A stretch of DNA of 64,000 bases, taken from NCBI GenBank assembly GCA_026120185.1, contig JANUWF010002278.1, positions 284,001 to 348,000 on the forward strand, read 5' to 3'. Position numbers and translations under genes: made by a program. Shown piece by piece: positions 24,038 to 36,569 of this stretch. The stretch's first letter is position 1, and each line of letters opens with the position of its first letter. Source of the stretch: Voacanga thouarsii. Taxonomy: Eukaryota > Streptophyta > Magnoliopsida > Gentianales > Apocynaceae. The notes under the pieces were generated by a model. That model did no database searches and was not told the DNA's origin. It saw only the letters and a list, made by a program, of their open reading frames with translations.

Positions 24038-27000
24038 ATGGCCCATGAACAAGACATCTCTAGGCCTAACCCAAGTGGCCCTAGTAGACCTCAAGAAAAA
24101 TAAATTGATACTAGGGGTTTGCGTGAAGACTTGCAAGCTATGATGAGGAATATGCAAAGTGAGTTCCAAAACATGACAAGGGAGTAGATAAATCATCTTA
24201 GACAATCTTCTACCGTCGCACAAAGGAGAGGCAAAGAGCGATTTGAAGTACCTAACTCTAGGATGAGGGATGGTGATACACATACCCCTCCGTTAAATGC
24301 CCAACAAAGGGAAAAGTGGGATGAGCACTCTATCGGGGGATTTCAACAAGCTCCTATGAGAGAGGGAGGACATGGTATGAGAGGAGGACGAGGTAGGGGC
24401 CAAGGAAGGAATGGTGGAAACAACCTAAGAGGGCTAGAAAGAGAGTTTGAGGAAGTTGATGAATGGTATAAGGGGGAACAAGTTGAAGCCTTTGGGGAAC
24501 ACAATAGAGGATCGGGCAATAGAAAAGGTAGGAGAGAAGGAAATGATGAGGAGAAGGAGTTGAACCACATCAAATTGAAAGTGCCCACATTCTATAGCAA
24601 GAGTGACCCCGAAGCATATTTCGAGTAGGAAAGCAAGATGGAGATATTCCTAGAAAGTCATACCTATAATGAGAGGTCAAAAGTGAGGTTGGCTATTTTG
24701 GGATTTTCGGAGTATGCTTTGGTTTGGTGGGAGAAAGTTAGTACACAAATGAGACAAATAAAAGTGAAAACTATGGCTAGTTAGAATTTGTTGAAAGATA
24801 TAATAAGGGTAAGGTTTATACCACACCATTACTACAATGATCTTTATCAAAGGCTCCAATCACTCAAACAAGGAAACAAGAGTGTGGAAGATTACCATAA
24901 AGAAATAGAAGTAATGTTAATGAGAGCTCAAATCAATGAGGATTCTAGAGCAACAAGAGCAAGGTTCTTGGGAGGATTAAATAGGGAGATTGCCAATTTG
25001 ATAGAATTGCACCCCTATGATCGATTAGAAGATATGGTACATGCCACTATGAAGATTGAGAGGCAATTAAAAAGGAGGGCATTTAGTAGACCACCACTTC
25101 CAAATCCCAACACTACTAGCAAGGTGCCAATTAAGAATGATGAAGCCCCTAAGCCATTTCAAAGGGACTTCAACAAACCTAGGGAAGGTTGGAAACCTAG
25201 CGAGGATTGGAAACCTAGAGAAGGATGGAACAAGGACAAGGGAAAAGCCATGGAAAGGCGATAATGGAATAGGGATATCATGTGTTTTAAGTGCCTTGGA
25301 TATGGACATACTTCCCATGAGTGTCCAAGTAAGAGAACGATGTATACTAATCTCTATGGTGAGATTTCTACCGACGAAGAAGAAGAGGGAGAAAGATACC
25401 AAGGAGACCAAAAGGGAAATGGAGATGAAGAAAGTGATGAAGGGGAAGTTATTGGTCAATAATACTCTTTGGTAGGAGTCACAAGAAGGTCATTAAATTT
25501 GCAAGCCATTGAGAATTAAGATCACCAATAAAGAGAGAACATTTTCTACACTAGGTGTCTAATCAACAAGACCCCTTGTAGTGTCATTGTAGATAGTGGG
25601 AGTTGCACTAACGTGATTAGTGCAAACTTGGTTGAAAAATTGGACATGAGTTGGATTAAACACCCCAAGCCCTACAAATTACAATAGTTGAACGATAGTA
25701 GGGAAATGAAAGTAAACAAACAAGTTTTGGTGTCTTTTGAGATGGGAAAATACAAAGATGATGTGCTATGTGATATGGTACCCATGCAAGCGGGTCACTT
25801 GCTCCTAGGGAGGCCTTAGCAATACAATAAGCATATAAAGTACGAAGGGAAGAAGAATACTTATTCCCTACTCAATGAGGGAACTAAGTTTACCATTATC
25901 CCCATAGCCCCTAGTAAGGTGAACAAAGATCAAATAATCATGAAGGAGAAAGAAAAGAAAAAGGAAGCGCAAGATGTTAAACAAAAACAAGAAATTGAGA
26001 GGAAAGAAGAAGAGATGAGAGAAAAAGAGTTAAGAGAGAGGATGGACAAATAAGTGCCTTTAACAATTAAGGATAGGAGTGAGCAAGGACAAGAAATGGG
26101 AGGTAAAAGAAGAGTGAATTTCTTTGTAAACGAAAGTGAGGTCATAGAAGCTATAAAAGCTAAAGAACCGGTTATTCTTCTTTTATGCAAAGATTCTTAT
26201 GTTTCTACTAATGATTCTACATTGTCTTTGCCTAATGAAATTGTAGCTATTCTTCAAGAATTTGAAGATGTTTTTCCAAAGGACGTGCCCGGAGGACTAC
26301 CACCCATAAGAGGGATTGAGTATTAAATCGACTTTGTACCCGGAGCCATTATCCCCAATCGACCGTCATATAGAAGCAACCCGGAGGAATCCAAGGAGTT
26401 GCAAAAGCAAGTAAAGGCATTGCTTGAAAAAAGACATATGAGAGAAAGCTTAAGCCCATGTGCGCTTCCAGTTCTCTTGGTGCCCAAAAAAGATGGGACA
26501 TGGTGTATGTGTGTGGATTGTCACGCTATCAACAACATCACAGTAAAATACCGCTATCACATTCCTAGGCTAGATGACTTGCTTGATGATCTATTTAGTG
26601 CATACATTTTCTCTAAAATTGATTTAAAATCCGGTTATCACCAAATTAGAATAAGAGAAGGGGATGAATGGAAAACAGCTTTTAAAACTAAACAAGGGTT
26701 GTATGAGTGGCTTGTCATGCCCTTTGGATTATCTAATGCTCCTAGTACTTTCATGCGATTAATGCACTATATTTTTAGGGAATTCATTGGAAAATTTGTT
26801 GCTGTGTACTTTGATAATATATTAATCTATAGCAAATCATATATGGATCATTTGAATCATGTTTGAAGTGTGCTTGTTGCCCTCTGAAGGGAGAGATTGT
26901 ATGCTAACCTTGAGAAGTTCTCTTTTTGTTTGGAGAGGATTACGTTCCTTGGGTATGTTGTGAGTGCCAAAGGAATTGAGGTTGATGAGGGAAAAGTGAA

Positions 27001-28971
27001 AGTCATCCAAGATTGGCCAACCCCTACTACCATTACCCAAGTTCGTAGTTCCCATGGGCTAACTAGCTTCTATAGGAGATTCATCCAAAATTTTAGCACT
27101 ATAGCAGCCCCTCTAACCGAAGTGGTAAAGAAAAATGTGGGAGGAAGCTCAACAACAAGCCTTTCAAACCCTCAAAGACAAATTAAGCAAAGCCCCAATT
27201 CTTATTCTTCCTAATTTTGAGAAGGCCTTTGAGATAGAGTGTGATACAAGTGGGGTGGGAATAAGTGCGGTCTTGACCCAAGATAGAAAACACATTGCAT
27301 ACTTTAGTGAAAAGTTATCCGGGGTGGCCCTCAATTACTCTACCTATGACAAAGAGCTTTTTGCCTTGGTGAGGACCCTAGAATATTGGCAACATTACCT
27401 TTTGCCAAGAGATTTTGTCATTCATACAGATTATGAGACCTTTAAACACCTTAAGAGCCAAAAAAATTTGAACAAGAGGCATGCAAGGTGGATAGAGTTT
27501 ATTGGGACATTTCCATATGTCATTCAATACAAGAAGGGTAAAGAAAATGTGGTAGCGGATGCACTCTCTCAAAAGTATGCACTACTAAACTTTTTAAATG
27601 CTAAACTTCTTGGTTTTGAACTTGTGAAAGATTTGTATGTTGATGATAAGGAGTTTGGGGATATTTTCCATGCTTGTGAGAAAAGTGCATTTGCTAAATA
27701 CTATAGGCATGATGGTTTCTTGTTTAGGGAAGCAAGGCTTTGTGTGCTAAAGAGTTCTATTAGGATGTTGCTAGTTAGGGAGACCCATAGTGGGGGACTA
27801 ATGGGGTTTTTGGTATTGCAAAGACCTTAGGCATTCTTAAGGAGCATTTCTTTTGGCCAAAAATGAGAAAGGATGTGGAGAGACATTGTTCTCAATGCAT
27901 TATTTGTAGGCGAGTTAAGTCTAGATCCCTTCCCCATGGTCTTTATACTCATTTGCCCACACCTAATATGCCTTGAATTGATATTTCAATGGACTTCATC
28001 TTAGGATTGCCTAGGTCCAAGGGGGGTAAAGACTCCATATTTGTGATTATTGATCAATTCTCTAAAATATCTTATTTTGTGACTTGTTCCAAGACTAATG
28101 ATGCGTCATACATTACAGATTTATTCTTTAAAGAAGTGGTAAGAATGCACGGGATTCCAAGGACTATTGTCTCAGATAGGGATACTAAATTCCTTAGCCA
28201 CTTTTGGAGAGTGTTATGGAACAAACTTAGTACTAATCTCTTATTTTTCACAGCTTGTCATCCTCAAACGGATGGACAAACGGAGGTGGTCAACCGAACA
28301 CTCACCCAACTCTTGCGGACCATAATCAAGAAGAACTTAAAAATTGAGAAGAGTGCTTGCCACACATTGAGTTTACTTGCAATAGGGCTATTCACTCTAC
28401 CACTTCTTATTCTCCTTTTGAAATGTATATGGTTTTAATCCTCTAACTCTTTTAGATTTGGTTCTTTTGCCTATAGGTGAACGATTGAACCTCGATAGAT
28501 TTAAGAAGGCGAAAATTGTGAAGGCACTCCATGAGAAAGTGAAAGCAACCATAGCAAAACGCAATGAAGAGATCGCCCATAAGCGCAATCATGGAAGGAA
28601 AAATGTGTCATTTGAGTCAGGCGATTGGGTATGGGTGCACCTTAGCAAGGAGAGATTCCCCACGCAACGCCGGAGCAAACTAGATCCAAGGGGGGATGGT
28701 CAATTTCAAATTCTTGCCAAAGTTGGAGATAACGCTTATAAGATAGATTTACCCGGTGAGTATCATGTTAGCGCCACTTTTAATGTTAGTGACCTCTCTC
28801 CTTTTAATGTAGATTATGGCAATAATTTGAAGATAAATTCTTTTCAAGGAGGGAGAGATGATGAGACTCCACTTCATCATGAAGGTCAAGATCAAGGAAG
28901 GGGAGGCGTGACCATGCAAGAACAAGAACTAATGACAAGATCTAGGTCCAAGAAGCTTCAAGAGGATTTTT
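24038..28971 (+). pseudogene. CRM-like Gypsy gag-pol polyprotein pseudogene
   Basis: The start ATG (24038) gives MAHEQDISRPNPSGPSRPQ. The gag capsid is at about 24570-25090. A Trp/Gly-rich basic stretch and zinc knuckle CFKCLGYGHTSHECPSKR (25283-25336) follow. Protease has VDSGS at about 25589. RT (26399-26866) has YFDNILIYS where YxDD is expected, so the second catalytic Asp is lost. RNase H (27135-27600) has [13 protein letters not shown] and the DYETFKH region. Integrase has a frameshifted HHCC region (about 27780-27920) and a DD(35)E core (27989-28330, Asp in SDRDTKF, Glu in DGQTEVVNR). The C-terminal GPF/Y-like domain is PRGDGQFQILAKVGDNAYKI (about 28690-28750). Stops at 24101, 24187, 24627, 25262 and later, plus frameshifts, make it a relic. 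The last 113 bp lie inside the 3' LTR. Confidence 0.9.
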
Positions 28972-29898
28972 AATTGCTCATCAAACCATGCTTGAGGATG
29001 AAAGAGGGTTGGAAGGTTGAGGAAACTAGTCAAGAGTTCATCTTGATGACTATCCAAGAAGGACACCAACAAGAACTCAAGCCGGCAACAAAGGCAGATG
29101 AAACTTGACCAAGGGAGGCCTTCCAGCGGACAGCTGGCGCCGGCTCCAAGCAGCCATACCGGCGCCACCTTCAATCTGCCCAACAATATCTCTATTCTAG
29201 CATTCAACCGCTCGAGACAGATCGCAACCGGCGCTGGTTGTACTGTCCAAACCGGCGCCAGCTCCATCCTGGGCAGTCGACGGTTGCCTCGCGTTTTTTA
29301 TATTTTCTCCAACTTTCTCCAATTTTAATGTTTGTAAAGATTTATTAAGATCCTAAACTCTAATAGAACCTTAGGGACTACATAGCTAGGGTTAGGGTAG
29401 TATAAATAGAACCTTTAGTGATTTGACAACACAATTCACACACTTTAATTCAAATTTGAGAGAGAATCTTAAGAGGCCCTAGCCTCCTTATTCATCTTGT
29501 TCAAGACCATGATTAAGGGTTAGTCCTCCTTATGAATGAGTCTATAAATCTTTTGGATAATCCAATTTGGATTCTTTGAATGGGTCTTAGTTTCTTTGTT
29601 CTTCTAATGTTTGTTTGAATTCCATTATTTGGGTGCCTATTTTCTCTATTCTATTTGTTCTTGTTTGCTTTTGTTGCTTCAAGGATATTGGGGTGAGATC
29701 ATAGTAGAACTTTCTACAATTCTTGAGGATCTTTGAAGCTTAGTTCTTCAAAGGTTTGATAGAGGGTAGGTTGTTATTTCATTTTCTTCTTTTTGCCCTA
29801 AGAAGAATCTCTGTTTTTTTGTCTCATTGATTGAGTTGAATACATAACCAACTAAACTACTCACAACACCAAGAAAAAGCACACACAAGATCATATCA
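28859..29898 (+). repeat. 3' LTR of the CRM-like Gypsy element
   Basis: Starts TGATGAGACTCC and ends AAGATCATATCA, followed by TSD TTCTC (29899-29903). It overlaps the 3' end of pol by 113 bp. It carries the same four GC-rich palindromic boxes as the 5' LTR (about 29132-29272). Confidence 0.92.
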
Positions 29899-29903
29899 TT
29901 CTC

Positions 29904-31660
29904 TCAACTACTTCGTTCTGCTAGGGTGTTCCCGACGCAGAAAGTTGGGATATTATCCCATCATGTACTATGTAATCATTAAATTCACCGAGGAGGTACT
30001 CTCTATCATGATCCGATCGGAAGATCTTAATCAATTTACCTATTCAACCCTCCAATTCAACCTTAAACTTTTTGAACTTGTCAAATGAGTTAGACTTGCA
30101 CCTTATCAGATAAACATAACCATACCTTGTACAATCATCTGTGAAAATAATGAAGTATTCAAACCCTCATCTCTCTAGTGTAGACAATGGACCACACACA
30201 TCAGTATGAATAATGCTCAATATCTCCTTAGTTCTATCTGCCTTTTGGGTAAAAAAACCTTTTGGTCATCTTTCCTATAAAGCATGATTCACATTAGGAC
30301 CAGCTTTTCAATCTCAATGAGCCCAAAAGCTCATCATTGATTAACTTTTGAATCCTGATTGAGTTAATATGACCCAACCTAAGATGCCAAAGATATGAAT
30401 CATTAACATTAGTCTTTCTTTTCTTACTTAAAGGTTCACTTTGAGCGTTGTTTATTTGATTATTAATAGGATTTATCAAGAATAAATTTCCATACATATA
30501 CCTAGTATGTAATACTTCTCAATTTCTACTAATAGTAATACCAGAATAAAAAGAAACAAAATAATCATAATTTATTAGTTTTACAACTGAAATCAAATTC
30601 TATCTGAAACTTGGTAAATATAAAATATCCTTCCAAACAACTACTCTATTACAATCAAATTTAAGTTCCAACTCTCCCACTGTCTAGGCCTACACTTGTG
30701 CTCTATTTCCCATGTATATTACATGTTCACCCTTTTGGAGTCGTTTTATCTTTCTAAACCCCTGCAAGGAGTTACAGATATGATCAGTGGCTCCAGAATC
30801 AACATCCAAGTGAAAGTTGATCCAACCATTGACATAGATTTTAAATAGTAAACAATACCTGTGGAGTTTTTCTTAGCTTGAAGATCTGGACACTTCTTTT
30901 TCAGTGTCCCCACTTTCCATATTTGAAGCACTTGCCATTGGGTTTGTTTGGCTAGGACTTGGGCTAGGCTACTGTGTTTCCATTCTTCTTCTTAAATTTT
31001 CTGGGCTAAGGCCCTGTTCTATAAGAAGAAGCTTTAGCAATCATAGCCTTGGACTATAGCTTTATGACCTTCTCTTCCACCTGGAACTCTTTCATTAACT
31101 CTGTTAAACTCATGTTTAACTTGTTCATGTTGTAATTCAACTTAAACTATGTAAAAAGGCCCGCGAGAGATTCTAAAACCATATCCACTTGGCTCTTGGG
31201 GTCAATTACAGCCCCAAGACTTCCGCTTCCTCAAAAACAGTAATTATCTTGGGCATATGCTCTCTAACTGATACTCTCTTAGCCATCTAGATGATCATTC
31301 TAAGAGCCTCCTACCTTGCGAACCAGTTCTTATCAACGAATATTGTGGCCAATGACGTGCTAATATCATAAGCAGTAGTCATGTGCTCGTGTTTTGACTG
31401 GAGCACATTAGATATGAAGACTAACATATAGCAACGAGTCATCTCGTCGGCCTTCTTCCATACTTTCTCAGCCTTACACTCCTCTTTAGTGAAACCTTCC
31501 CCAATAACATGGCAGGTTTCGTAAAGGACATACTTATACTCCTCAATAGTGAGTATTATATCTAGGTTCCTTTTCCAATCTACTTAGTTTGGACCCATTA
31601 GCTTATTCTCAAGGAGAATAACGGCCAAGTGACTGAAAGAACCTCCACCAACCTTTCTGA
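29904..31660 (-). pseudogene. Copia-2 gag-protease-integrase pseudogene
   Basis: From right to left on the minus strand: gag (LENKLMGPN near 31605, then VDWKRNLDIILTIEEYKYVL), a decayed zinc knuckle (GTLKKKCPDLQAKKN, about 30910-30865) and a protease stretch. GAG-pre-integrase follows (YLWHLRLGHINSIRIQKLI, about 30400-30345), then the integrase core with RSDHDREYL (about 30025-29995). The Gypsy insertion interrupts integrase just after GTPQQNE-like sequence; the remainder is at 3093-2876 and 1485-1380. Many stops and frame changes occur. This gag is related to that of Copia-1 but clearly distinct, so they are two families. Confidence 0.88.
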
Positions 31661-33375
31661 AAATAAAAAATAAAAGAAAATTCTCAGTTTGTAAAAATAA
31701 ATAATTTGTACACTTTATCCTCATATTAAAACTAATAATAGTTAACCCTATTACTATTATCTTTAATATGATCAATTTGGCTTTTAGGAAAACTAACATA
31801 ACTTCTTAGAAAGATTAATGGTTTCCTAAGTTAAGTGTGTTGATCACTACAAATTAACTACCTTTCAAGGTAATGGTCCACAAAATAACTGTATCGAGGA
31901 GATGGTCATTTCTTTTCATTCCCTATGGACAATACTCGCACTATGACTTCCAACATGGGCTAACCGATGATAGTACGTGTCCCGGGCATCAATTATATCC
32001 ATCCATTATGTCTAGATCCTTGTGGAATTCCCTTCCTATACAAGTTCACTCCCAGGATAACGTGAGGAGAACTACGATCTCTAATGAGGACCATGATAGA
32101 AGCCGTGGGGCCATTGGAACCCCTCTCCCACTTAGTCTTTTAAAACAAGAGTTTTCATGAAAATGTCCTTTTGAAAATATCACATTAAGTATCGCTTAAC
32201 TCTTGTAAAATATCTAAATCCATAAATCTCTATGTCAAGGTAAAATCCTTTAAAAGATTTTCTATGAATTAATTTTACCTTGTTAAGAACTTAATGATTT
32301 CAAAATTTTCCTTTTAAAATTTTTAAGAGACTTTGGTTTCAAGTTTAATTTGACAAAAAATAATTTTCTTGTAAAATAAATTAAAATGGTTTATTCTTTT
32401 AGCTTTACAAAAATTTCTAAATTCAAAATATTCTCTATGTCGATGATAAAATCCTGTATGAGAATAACCAAGGAATAGTTTTTGTTTTGAGCTAAAATGA
32501 ACCATTTAATTAAAGAAAATGTTTTTCGTTGTCAAAAATTCCCAAAACATTGGTCTTGAGAAAATGTGCACACAATAGAATCCAGCATGCCTAAAACTGT
32601 AACTGTTTTCATGCTTTTCAATTTATTCACCTAAATATCAACATTGTAGAATTAAATACATTAATTAATTAATTAATGGTCTTGTTTAATCCTAATTCCC
32701 TTACTATCATTTTTAATGCAAAACATTCCAAGAATATTAACTCTACAAAAATAATAAGTTCACCTGGTATGGGACCCAAAATGGAAAACAAAACTACATG
32801 AAAAATACAAGAAAAAATTAAAAATTCTTCCATGGTCTTCTTGCACCCGCCACGCTAGATCATGCCACTTGAACCCGACCCGCAAATTACAAGGATCTAG
32901 AAGTCAAATCGTAGCCCAGTCAAAAGACCAAGCTGCAGTTAGATTAGCCCCAGCCCACTATGGCTCAGCACCTATTTGTGCCTTGAGTCATGGCCGGCTT
33001 GGCCCCAGTCTACCGCGACTAGTAGTGATAAATCCCAACCTGGCTTTCTCTGAAGAACTTCATCTTTTTTGCTTTTTTATTTTTGTTTTTCTCCGTTCTG
33101 CTTTTGCAATATTTGTCTTTCCAGTGACTTCTACACGTGATTTTGTATACAGATTTTAAACAAAAATCAACTAAAACAAAACCACAACAAGTGCCTATGC
33201 CTTTAAACACTGGGCTTACACGAATCATCAACTATTACAGAAGCCTATATCTTAACAATGAGATTTGCAGTGAATCTACCCATACCAGTAAACACGAAAG
33301 AACTTAAGACAATAATCAATAGAAAACTTGTTGATTTTATTTAGCCTAAGCATGCTTCTGAGCTGTAACAACATT
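31661..33375 (-). other. Copia-2 untranslated leader, no gene
   Basis: About 1.7 kb lies between the primer binding site and gag on the minus strand. Short open frames (for example 31873-32160 and 32869-33159) show no recognisable domain. The length of the leader resembles that of Copia-1 once its insert is removed. Confidence 0.7.
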
Positions 33376-33388
33376 GGCTCTGATACTA
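33376..33388 (-). other. Primer binding site of Copia-2 (one mismatch to tRNA-Met type)
   Basis: The minus strand reads TAGTATCAGAGCC, against the usual TGGTATCAGAGCC, and lies 2 bp from the LTR end. It sets the orientation of Copia-2 and the inner edge of its 5' LTR. Confidence 0.85.
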
Positions 33389-33390
33389 CT

Positions 33391-35316
33391 TGAAGGTAGA
33401 TCACAACCCCAAGAGCATACAAAATAGAACAAAGAAATGCAAATAATAGCGGAAGCTTTTAATGTAAACAATATACCTCTGCGATTTCATTTATTCAATC
33501 ACTTAGGCTATGAAGATGACGAAGATTGTTCAACCACTAGAGACTTAACTATGGCTTCAGGAGATAGACCTGTGAGTCTTTTGCATTGTTTGGTATGTAT
33601 GAACGCCTTTAGGCTTTAGATTCACGAAATATGGCCACACCAAAATCCACTGGTGAAGGCTATAAGGTTGAGAATGATCTCTACTCCTGACCATTTGCTA
33701 ACAAGTAATATTAAAAAGGAATTCAATTGTGTTCTTATTTTTTAATAAAACAACAACACATATAAAGGAAACAAAAACCACAAAGAGAAAAGGTTGCATG
33801 AGAGTTCTGTATCACTGGTATCTCTGTGACTCATGGAATATACACCCGTAGAAAAAGCAACTCTAAGATATGATAGGTAATGATCAGCTCAGCCAATTCA
33901 AAAACAACAAATAAACTACCGCATGCCTATATCTGTTATCTCAAGGTTGTGATACTAGAATTCTTAATGCAAGGACCAGCCCATGCAACCCTACTGGGCT
34001 TAGATCTCCTCCTCTATGCCTTTGGTCCAGGCTATTAGATCGGGCTAAATATTTATTTAATCCTAGGTTTAACAAGACCATAAATAAATATTCAAACCCA
34101 AATGAACCAAAATAAATACAAGATATTTTCTTAGTTTATACCCAGGTTAATTTTATTAATTCAATCTGAGCTCAAGCCCTGAACTAAATTAATTAACCCG
34201 CTAAACCAAATAAGTCATTTAATCTCTCTGGATCTTTATTTTATTCCAACCCAATAATAAATTAGACTTTCTAAATAAAATAAAATTCTCTTTAATCAAG
34301 ACTATTTCCTCAATCTAAAATTAATTAGGACTTACGGGCTATTCGAAGGACCAAAAGACACATCGCCTTGATTACTAAAATGATCAAAATACCTCTATTA
34401 TATAAATAGCTGTATTTTGCATTTGAAATATTTCCTAATATCACTATAAGAAAATATTGACCTCAAAGACAATATTACATGTTGAAAAGTCTCAAACCTA
34501 CAGGTGTTATGATAAATATACCTCTCTTCGTAATGTCGTACTTTCAAAAAGGAAGAGTGTACTAACACCTCTGTAAATGACATCTACCATCCTTAGACCT
34601 TTAGCCCAATGATCCACGACTTCCTAGAATATTTCTTTTTTCCAAGAAAGCTATCTTAAAGCAAACATTCAAGTCATGCTCCCTAGGGCCCGAATTATTA
34701 GATCATTCGAACAGTCTCAATGGGCGATATAGCATAGAAGCTATCTTGTACGAGTCTGTCTTAACTAAAAAGTCACAAATACCCAATATACAAATATATT
34801 AGTTCTACAATAGAACCTCAGTTATAGCATATCAAAGTATACACTTCCAATTTTGCTAGACTACCAACCCATACTCAAGTCTAGGGTATAAGTCCACGCT
34901 GTAGCAATAATAGTCTGGGTTTCTACTATATAGTATTTTTAGAAACTACTACTAAAAGTTCAATTTTACATATTCGAAATACACATATGTTTTGAAGTGA
35001 GAAGACTACTTACTAGCTAAAAGTAAGACATTCCCTACATGGAATTCATAACATAATAACCTTATTATGATGAGATTCCCATTTTCATCATCTGGTTAAG
35101 AATAATAGTTTATACGTTCAGTAACTCATGATCCATACCTTACTGTGAAAGACCTCAATTCACATGAATCATTTACTTAAACACAATGGGTCTTTTCCAA
35201 AAAAATCGTATCTAAAATAAAATACAAAAACACAAATAATTTATGAGAATAAATCTTTTATTAATTTAATCAAAATTACATCAGAAATTCAGTCTTAGTG
35301 GGCATACATTCCAACA
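33391..35316 (-). repeat. 5' LTR of Copia-2 (about 1.93 kb)
   Basis: On the minus strand it starts TGTTGGAATGTATGCCC (35316 downward), a typical plant Copia LTR start, and ends CTACCTTCA (33391), 2 bp before the primer site. The outer flank ATTCC (35317-35321) should be one TSD copy; its partner lies left of the window. No coding content is recognised. Confidence 0.85.
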
Positions 35317-35321
35317 ATTCC

Positions 35322-35967
35322 TACATTATCTATCTCACATTAACACTTCCTAACCTAGCATATACAGTTGGATTTGTTAGCCGTTTAATGCAGCAACTAA
35401 AGAAACCAGACTTGGAAGTAGTACAATGGATTTTGAGATATATCAAGGATACCATTGATTATAGTATCCAATATAAAGGAGGTGTGGCATATGAACTTAT
35501 AGGTTATTGTGATGCCGACTATGCTAGAGACTATGACACAAGACAATCAACTACAAGATATGCTTTTAATCTTGGGTCATGAGTAGCTTCTTAGATTAGT
35601 AAAAAATAGCTAATAGTATCACTATCTAGGACAAAAGAAAAATATAGAGCTGCGGCTTTGGCAGCACAAGAAATTAGTTAGCTTATGCAATTAATGAAGG
35701 ACCTGCATCAAAAGGAGAGTTATCTAGTAAGTGATAACTTATCAGCTATTCAACTCATTGAGAATCCATTATTTCATGCTCGCCCTAAACATATGGAGGT
35801 GCATTATCATTATATTCTAGAGAAGGTACTTCAATGAGATATTGAGATAGAGCAAATCAAAACAGAAGATCAAACGGCAGACATATTCACTAAACCACTC
35901 AATGGAGTAAAACTCGAAAAATTCCAAAGGCAACTTGGCATGACTTCACGAGAAGTAATAAAATAAT
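35322..35967 (+). pseudogene. Copia-3 RT end / RNase H pseudogene
   Basis: Reads [19 protein letters not shown] (end of the RT region), then [16 protein letters not shown] sequence, then RNase H with [10 protein letters not shown] (catalytic Asp pair region, about 35505-35535). It continues with KEKYRAAALAAQE (about 35635-35675), SDNLSAIQL (about 35732-35758), HMEVHYHYILEKV and ADIFTKPLN (about 35877-35903). These are the diagnostic RNase H motifs of plant Copia. In-frame stops near 35579, 35594, 35680 and 35835 make it non-functional. Confidence 0.92.
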
Positions 35968-35980
35968 CATTGAGGGGGAG

Positions 35981-36569
35981 TGTTAAAATGGTAATGACTA
36001 CTATTGAAAAAGCCTCTAGAAGGGACTTGAAGAAACTTGCAACTTGCAGCAACAAGTTGCAAGAAGAATCTAGAAATTGCTTGGAAAAATCTCCAAGTGG
36101 TAAAGAAAAATCTAAACAACCTTGCAAATTTTTCCTTCAACCTACAAAGAAGGCTGTAGAAATACAGCAGCAACTTGCAACATCCAATGTCTTCTAAAAC
36201 CAACATTGTAAGTCGATGACTAGAGCACTATAAATAAGGTTCATGTGAGGTAGCGTTGTGATGTGTGGTGAGAGTAAATTGATAGCATTATATGAGTGAT
36301 GTGTAAAATGCTTAGTGGTGTGTGAGCAAGACAAAAGAATGCTAGCAGTAGAATGGTTCAGTAGTCTGATATGTGCAAAGTATAAGATAGTGTAGTGCTC
36401 GTTTGAGTATGTCAGTAAATGTAATATATGTCTTGTGTGTATCTAACCTTTTGTAAGGAAATTTAATTGGAGATTTTATATAAAAACCTTGTTCTTTCTT
36501 CTATTTTCAATTCTCCAAAGTTAGGAAGAGAATTGGGGTTTGAGCATTGAATTTCCATGACTTCTTGCA
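35981..36569 (+). repeat. 3' LTR of Copia-3 (about 589 bp)
   Basis: Starts TGTTAAAATGG immediately after the polypurine tract and appears to end CTTCTTGCA at 36569. The end is chosen from the CA dinucleotide only, because the matching 5' LTR is outside the window. Its right boundary is therefore less certain than its left. Confidence 0.65.

Larger units (their letters stand above)
3099..29898 (+). mobile_element. Ty3/Gypsy retrotransposon, CRM-like chromovirus, with nested Copia-1
   Basis: The 5' LTR is 3099-4128 and the 3' LTR 28859-29898 (about 1030 and 1040 bp). Both end in AAGATCATATCA, and the first base pair TG has become TA in the 5' copy. Identical TSDs TTCTC flank the element (3094-3098 and 29899-29903). 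The primer binding site TGGTATCAGAGC (4136-4147) matches initiator tRNA-Met. The gag-pol order is gag, zinc knuckle, protease, RT, RNase H, integrase, as in Ty3/Gypsy. The coding end runs into the 3' LTR and has no recognisable chromodomain. With a TGATGA LTR start and a tRNA-Met primer site, this suggests the CRM lineage (inference). Copia-1 (4459-23447) splits its leader. The LTRs differ at roughly one base in fourteen by eye, so the element is old and dead. Confidence 0.9.
1..35316 (-). mobile_element. Copia-2: minus-strand Ty1/Copia retrotransposon, host of the nested insertions, truncated by window edge
   Basis: This minus-strand Ty1/Copia element is seen in three blocks split by later insertions: 1-1485 (RNase H start, reverse transcriptase, linker), 2876-3098 (end of integrase) and 29904-35316 (integrase core, GAG-pre-integrase, protease/zinc finger, gag, leader, 5' LTR). 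Translation runs across both gaps when the insertions and one TSD copy are skipped, which shows the blocks are one element. The order gag-protease-integrase-RT-RNase H is that of Ty1/Copia. Its 3' LTR lies left of the window. Stops and frameshifts occur throughout, so it is dead. It was itself inserted into another Copia (35317-36569). Confidence 0.9.
35317..36569 (+). mobile_element. Copia-3: 3' remnant of a plus-strand Ty1/Copia element, host of Copia-2
   Basis: It consists of an RT-end/RNase H coding remnant, a polypurine tract (TGAGGGGGAG, 35971-35980) and a 3' LTR. Its upstream part was displaced to the left of the window by the Copia-2 insertion. It is the outermost and oldest layer of the nest. 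Confidence 0.85.

Noticed and set aside
24343..25459. Minus-strand open frames across the Gypsy gag (24343-24588, 25067-25459)
   Set aside because: They are shadows of the plus-strand gag, which carries the family motifs.
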